Below, one piece after another: positions 6,542-8,415 of a DNA stretch of 8,415 nucleotides (position 1 is its first letter; the number at the start of each line of letters is the position of its first letter). Origin of the DNA: Spirochaetales bacterium (GTDB lineage: Bacteria; Spirochaetota; Spirochaetia; DSM-16054; Sediminispirochaetaceae); contig JAASTM010000069.1 in assembly GCA_021767325.1 (NCBI GenBank), positions 1 through 8,415 of the forward strand, written 5' to 3'. Under the pieces are notes generated by a model that made no database searches, was not told the origin of the DNA, and was given only the letters and a program-made list of their open reading frames with translations. The position numbers and the translations under genes were made by a program.

Positions 6542-7711
6542 TTTGGTAAAAACCTTAATTGGATAGTCAAACAAACTCTTATTTCCATCGTCAGTAAGGT
6601 AAATACTCGCGTCGATCTCAAAACCGACATCCTCGTACCATATACCAGGTATAAGATGAAGTGCCATATTCTTCTTGAGTACGGTTTTATCGTCCGGACG
6701 CAGACTGATAGTTTGTTCACCCCAGTCAGGAGGATAATTCAAGCCGATAGAATAGCCCAAGCGGGATTCTTTTACTACCGTTGAATGTGAAATTGCATCC
6801 CGCCACTTCGCCTCTACCTCTTCAGCGGTAATTCCCGGTTTTACGAAATCGAGGGTCTTCTGCAAGCCATCCATGACCACTTCAGCGGTGTCTTTCATCA
6901 ACTGGGGAGGTTCCTTCCCGAGATAGATAGTGCGTGCTATCGGAGTATGATAGTGACGATAAACTCCGCTCAACTCGAGCAGTACCGCCTCATCCCGTTC
7001 AAACTTTCGCTCCGACCAGGTCAGATGCGGTGCTTTTGTAGCTTCCCCAGCCATCATAAGCGGGACGATAGCCGGATAATCGCCGGCATACCCATCAACA
7101 CCTTTGTATTGAACCTTTACAATTTCAGAGGCAGCATCACACTCCCGTACGCCGACGTTAATATTCTCTATGGCTGCATCCATTACTTTTTCTGCGATCT
7201 TGCCGGCCCGCAGCATAAACTCGATCTCTTTATCCGACTTGATAGCTCTTACCCAGTTCACCAACGTATCGGCATCAAGAAATTTAGCATTGGGTAAATC
7301 CTTTTCGAGCACCAGATATGAGCGATGGGTAAAATAGAACTGATCCATCTCAACGCCGATCGTGCCTTTGTCCCAGCCCTTTTCCTTGATTACATCTGCG
7401 ACAAAGTTCATTGGATGGCGAACAGTTGAATGCACGTAGTGGTCGGCGTATCTCATAATATTATCTTCACTGAGAAATGTAGTCATACTTGCGCCGTTGG
7501 CATCCATTCCGCGGCCGAGCCACATCGGCTCTTCCTGATTGAGTGACACCAGCACACATTGATGCACATAGAAACTCCAGCCGTCGTACCCGGTCAGGTA
7601 ATTCATGTTGGCTGGCTGACTGACTATCAGTAAATCGATTCCCTTGGCCTGCATGGCCTTTTTTGTTTTTTGTACACGTTGTTTGTATTCTGCTTGATCA
7701 AAAACCGGCAT
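6539..7711 (-). CDS. eutD: M24-fold ectoine hydrolase-like protein, first copy (EutD/DoeA type)
   Basis: This 390-residue protein has the same two-domain layout as the copy at 3313-4494: a creatinase N-domain with 'YLTGYDGWSFYVHQ' (38-51) and a degenerate M24 domain from about residue 157. It too lacks M24 metal ligands; the candidate catalytic Glu is Glu246 in 'LLELSG' (244-249). It differs from the other copy at Cys52 (Gly55 there) just after the shared N-domain motif, and at the C-terminal strand, 'GFEIDASIYLTDDG' (363-376) against 'GFENSEPFLVTEKG'. AAGGAGG (7722-7716) lies four bases before the ATG at 7711. It is the second gene in the visible operon, 68 bases after the racemase-family gene, and its stop overlaps the eutB ribosome-binding site. 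Its DNA is clearly less GC-rich than that of its paralogue. Ectoine or hydroxyectoine ring opening is the best guess; which copy prefers which substrate is unknown. Confidence 0.82.
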   Translation of the reverse strand: MPVFDQAEYKQRVQKTKKAMQAKGIDLLIVSQPANMNYLTGYDGWSFYVHQCVLVSLNQEEPMWLGRGMDANGASMTTFLSEDNIMRYADHYVHSTVRHPMNFVADVIKEKGWDKGTIGVEMDQFYFTHRSYLVLEKDLPNAKFLDADTLVNWVRAIKSDKEIEFMLRAGKIAEKVMDAAIENINVGVRECDAASEIVKVQYKGVDGYAGDYPAIVPLMMAGEATKAPHLTWSERKFERDEAVLLELSGVYRHYHTPIARTIYLGKEPPQLMKDTAEVVMDGLQKTLDFVKPGITAEEVEAKWRDAISHSTVVKESRLGYSIGLNYPPDWGEQTISLRPDDKTVLKKNMALHLIPGIWYEDVGFEIDASIYLTDDGNKSLFDYPIKVFTK

Positions 7712-7748
7712 AATGCCTCCTTCGTCATTCTTTTTGTGAGTATGTATG

Positions 7749-7761
7749 AAAGAACTTCTTT
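7749..7761. repeat. Short inverted repeat in the gap before the first EutD-type gene
   Basis: AAAGAA-C-TTCTTT is a perfect 6+1+6 inverted repeat within the 68-base gap 7712-7779. The spacer of one base rules out a hairpin of any stability, so if it means anything it would be a binding site for a dimeric regulator. It may also be chance in an AT-rich gap. Confidence 0.3.
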
Positions 7762-7779
7762 GGGTGTATAAGTTAACGG

Positions 7780-8415
7780 CTACATAAAGCCTGAAAACTT
7801 CTGTTTTACGACTGCTGAATATACATAGTCGATCATGGTCACATAATCGAACACCGGCAACCCGGTTGCCTCCCGCACAGCTGCACCGTACGGGGGCAAG
7901 AGACTACATTCCAGCAGTAAAAGTGTGATATTTGGATGCGCGTCGATCATTTGTCGTGTGGCGGCTACTACCTCTTGCTCAATTTCTTCAGTATCGATTT
8001 GGCCAGTCTCCTCGAAAATTGATGCGTAGAAGGATGGACTCGCCTCCATGCCCTGCACAACCAGGTCTTCTCCGGGAGCGATTCCAATTCCTTTAAAAAC
8101 CGAATCATCCAGAGATTCCGAGTTAGCAGTCACAATACCGATCTGACCGCCTGGTTTCAGCATCGTGCGCATGAAAGGTATCTGTGCCAGACTGGATAGA
8201 AAGACCGGCACGTCCACATTTGATGCAATCTGGTCCTGATACAGGGCCATAAACCCGCAATCCCCGGTGATGGCCCGCACCCCTTCAGCCTGAAGCGAGG
8301 CCGCCGCTTCGATCAACTCATCCACGACTGTCATATCGTGAGCCATTATCCGCTTCACCGTAAAACCGGGCACCCGCTGAAAGCGGACCGGATAGCGATA
8401 TGTAGTAGCATTGGC
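7780..8415 (-). CDS. Aspartate/glutamate/hydantoin racemase superfamily protein (5' end missing)
   Basis: The last 211 residues of a cytoplasmic racemase-superfamily protein are visible; the frame stays open to the window edge. The GTG at 8373 is not the start, because the upstream codons read 'YRYPVRFQRVPGF', which looks like family N-terminal sequence. Cofactor-independent racemases of this superfamily use two cysteines, and both are present: Cys53 in 'TGDCGFMALY' and Cys170 in 'LLECSLLPPYG' (visible numbering). A 'GQIGIVTANS' strand-loop lies between them, and 'GLPVFDYVTMIDYVYSA' closes the domain. The gene heads the visible operon, the place where EutA is found in hydroxyectoine clusters. 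EutA is related to maleate isomerase and arylmalonate decarboxylase, and this protein looks to me like a different branch, so I give no symbol. The substrate is unknown; a stereo-inversion or related step on an ectoine-derived intermediate is inferred from position only. Confidence 0.8.
   Translation of the reverse strand, partial: ANATTYRYPVRFQRVPGFTVKRIMAHDMTVVDELIEAAASLQAEGVRAITGDCGFMALYQDQIASNVDVPVFLSSLAQIPFMRTMLKPGGQIGIVTANSESLDDSVFKGIGIAPGEDLVVQGMEASPSFYASIFEETGQIDTEEIEQEVVAATRQMIDAHPNITLLLLECSLLPPYGAAVREATGLPVFDYVTMIDYVYSAVVKQKFSGFM

Larger units (their letters stand above)
1968..8415 (-). other. Predicted six-gene (hydroxy)ectoine-catabolism-type operon
   Basis: Six genes read the same way: racemase family, EutD-like, EutB-like, EutC-like, EutD-like, aspartokinase. 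The gaps in order are 68, 8, 9, 12 and 43 bases, each gene has a clear AGGAG-type ribosome-binding site, and I see no internal terminator. The combination of EutB, EutC and EutD types is characteristic of ectoine/hydroxyectoine utilisation clusters in proteobacteria. The promoter and any regulator or transporter would lie beyond 8415. Operon status is inferred from spacing. Confidence 0.75.

Noticed and set aside
3313..7711. The two M24 genes as direct repeats from a recent duplication
   Set aside because: The DNA differs throughout and the proteins match at only about half of their positions by eye, so this is old divergence or separate acquisition, not a fresh repeat.
8371..8373. GTG as the start codon of the racemase-family gene
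   Set aside because: The frame continues to the window edge with protein-like sequence ('YRYPVRFQRV') that fits the family, so the true start lies upstream.

Overview
The window comes from a free-living bacterium of moderate GC content. The gene mix (a MalK-type sugar importer ATPase, CheD beside a PilZ protein, and an ectoine-type catabolic cluster) would suit a saline or marine spirochaete. That placement is only a guess: nothing here is diagnostic, and a Firmicute or deltaproteobacterial-type genome is not excluded.

Left part, + strand (1-1926). The first 402 bases are the C-terminal end of an ABC importer ATPase, closed by a strong intrinsic terminator. A CheD chemoreceptor deamidase gene follows, then a PilZ (cyclic-di-GMP binding) protein gene. 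Each of these two has a good sigma-70-like promoter with the same TATACT -10 hexamer. The cheD promoter lies so close to the ATG that the transcript should be almost leaderless.

Right part, - strand (8415 down to 1968). Six tightly packed genes run in one direction. In order of transcription they are: an Asp/Glu-racemase-family protein (5' end outside the window); an ectoine-hydrolase-like M24 protein (EutD/DoeA type); a EutB-type PLP dehydratase; a EutC-type ornithine-cyclodeaminase-family protein; a second EutD/DoeA-type protein; and an aspartokinase. Gaps are 68 bases or less, and two ribosome-binding sites overlap the preceding stop codon, so this looks like one operon. It ends at an intrinsic terminator that begins inside the aspartokinase stop codon and separates it from the convergent PilZ gene.

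Working together, the EutD-type proteins would open the ring of ectoine or hydroxyectoine to N-acetyl-diaminobutyrate derivatives. EutB, EutC and a racemase-family protein are the set associated with hydroxyectoine use in proteobacteria. Carbon from this route ends in aspartate, the substrate of aspartokinase. Unusual points are the two diverged EutD copies on either side of eutBC with different base composition, a two-cysteine racemase in the place where EutA is expected, aspartokinase as the last gene, and no EutE/DoeB deacetylase in view. No RNA gene, CRISPR array or mobile element was seen. No gene-free stretch exceeds about 110 bases.
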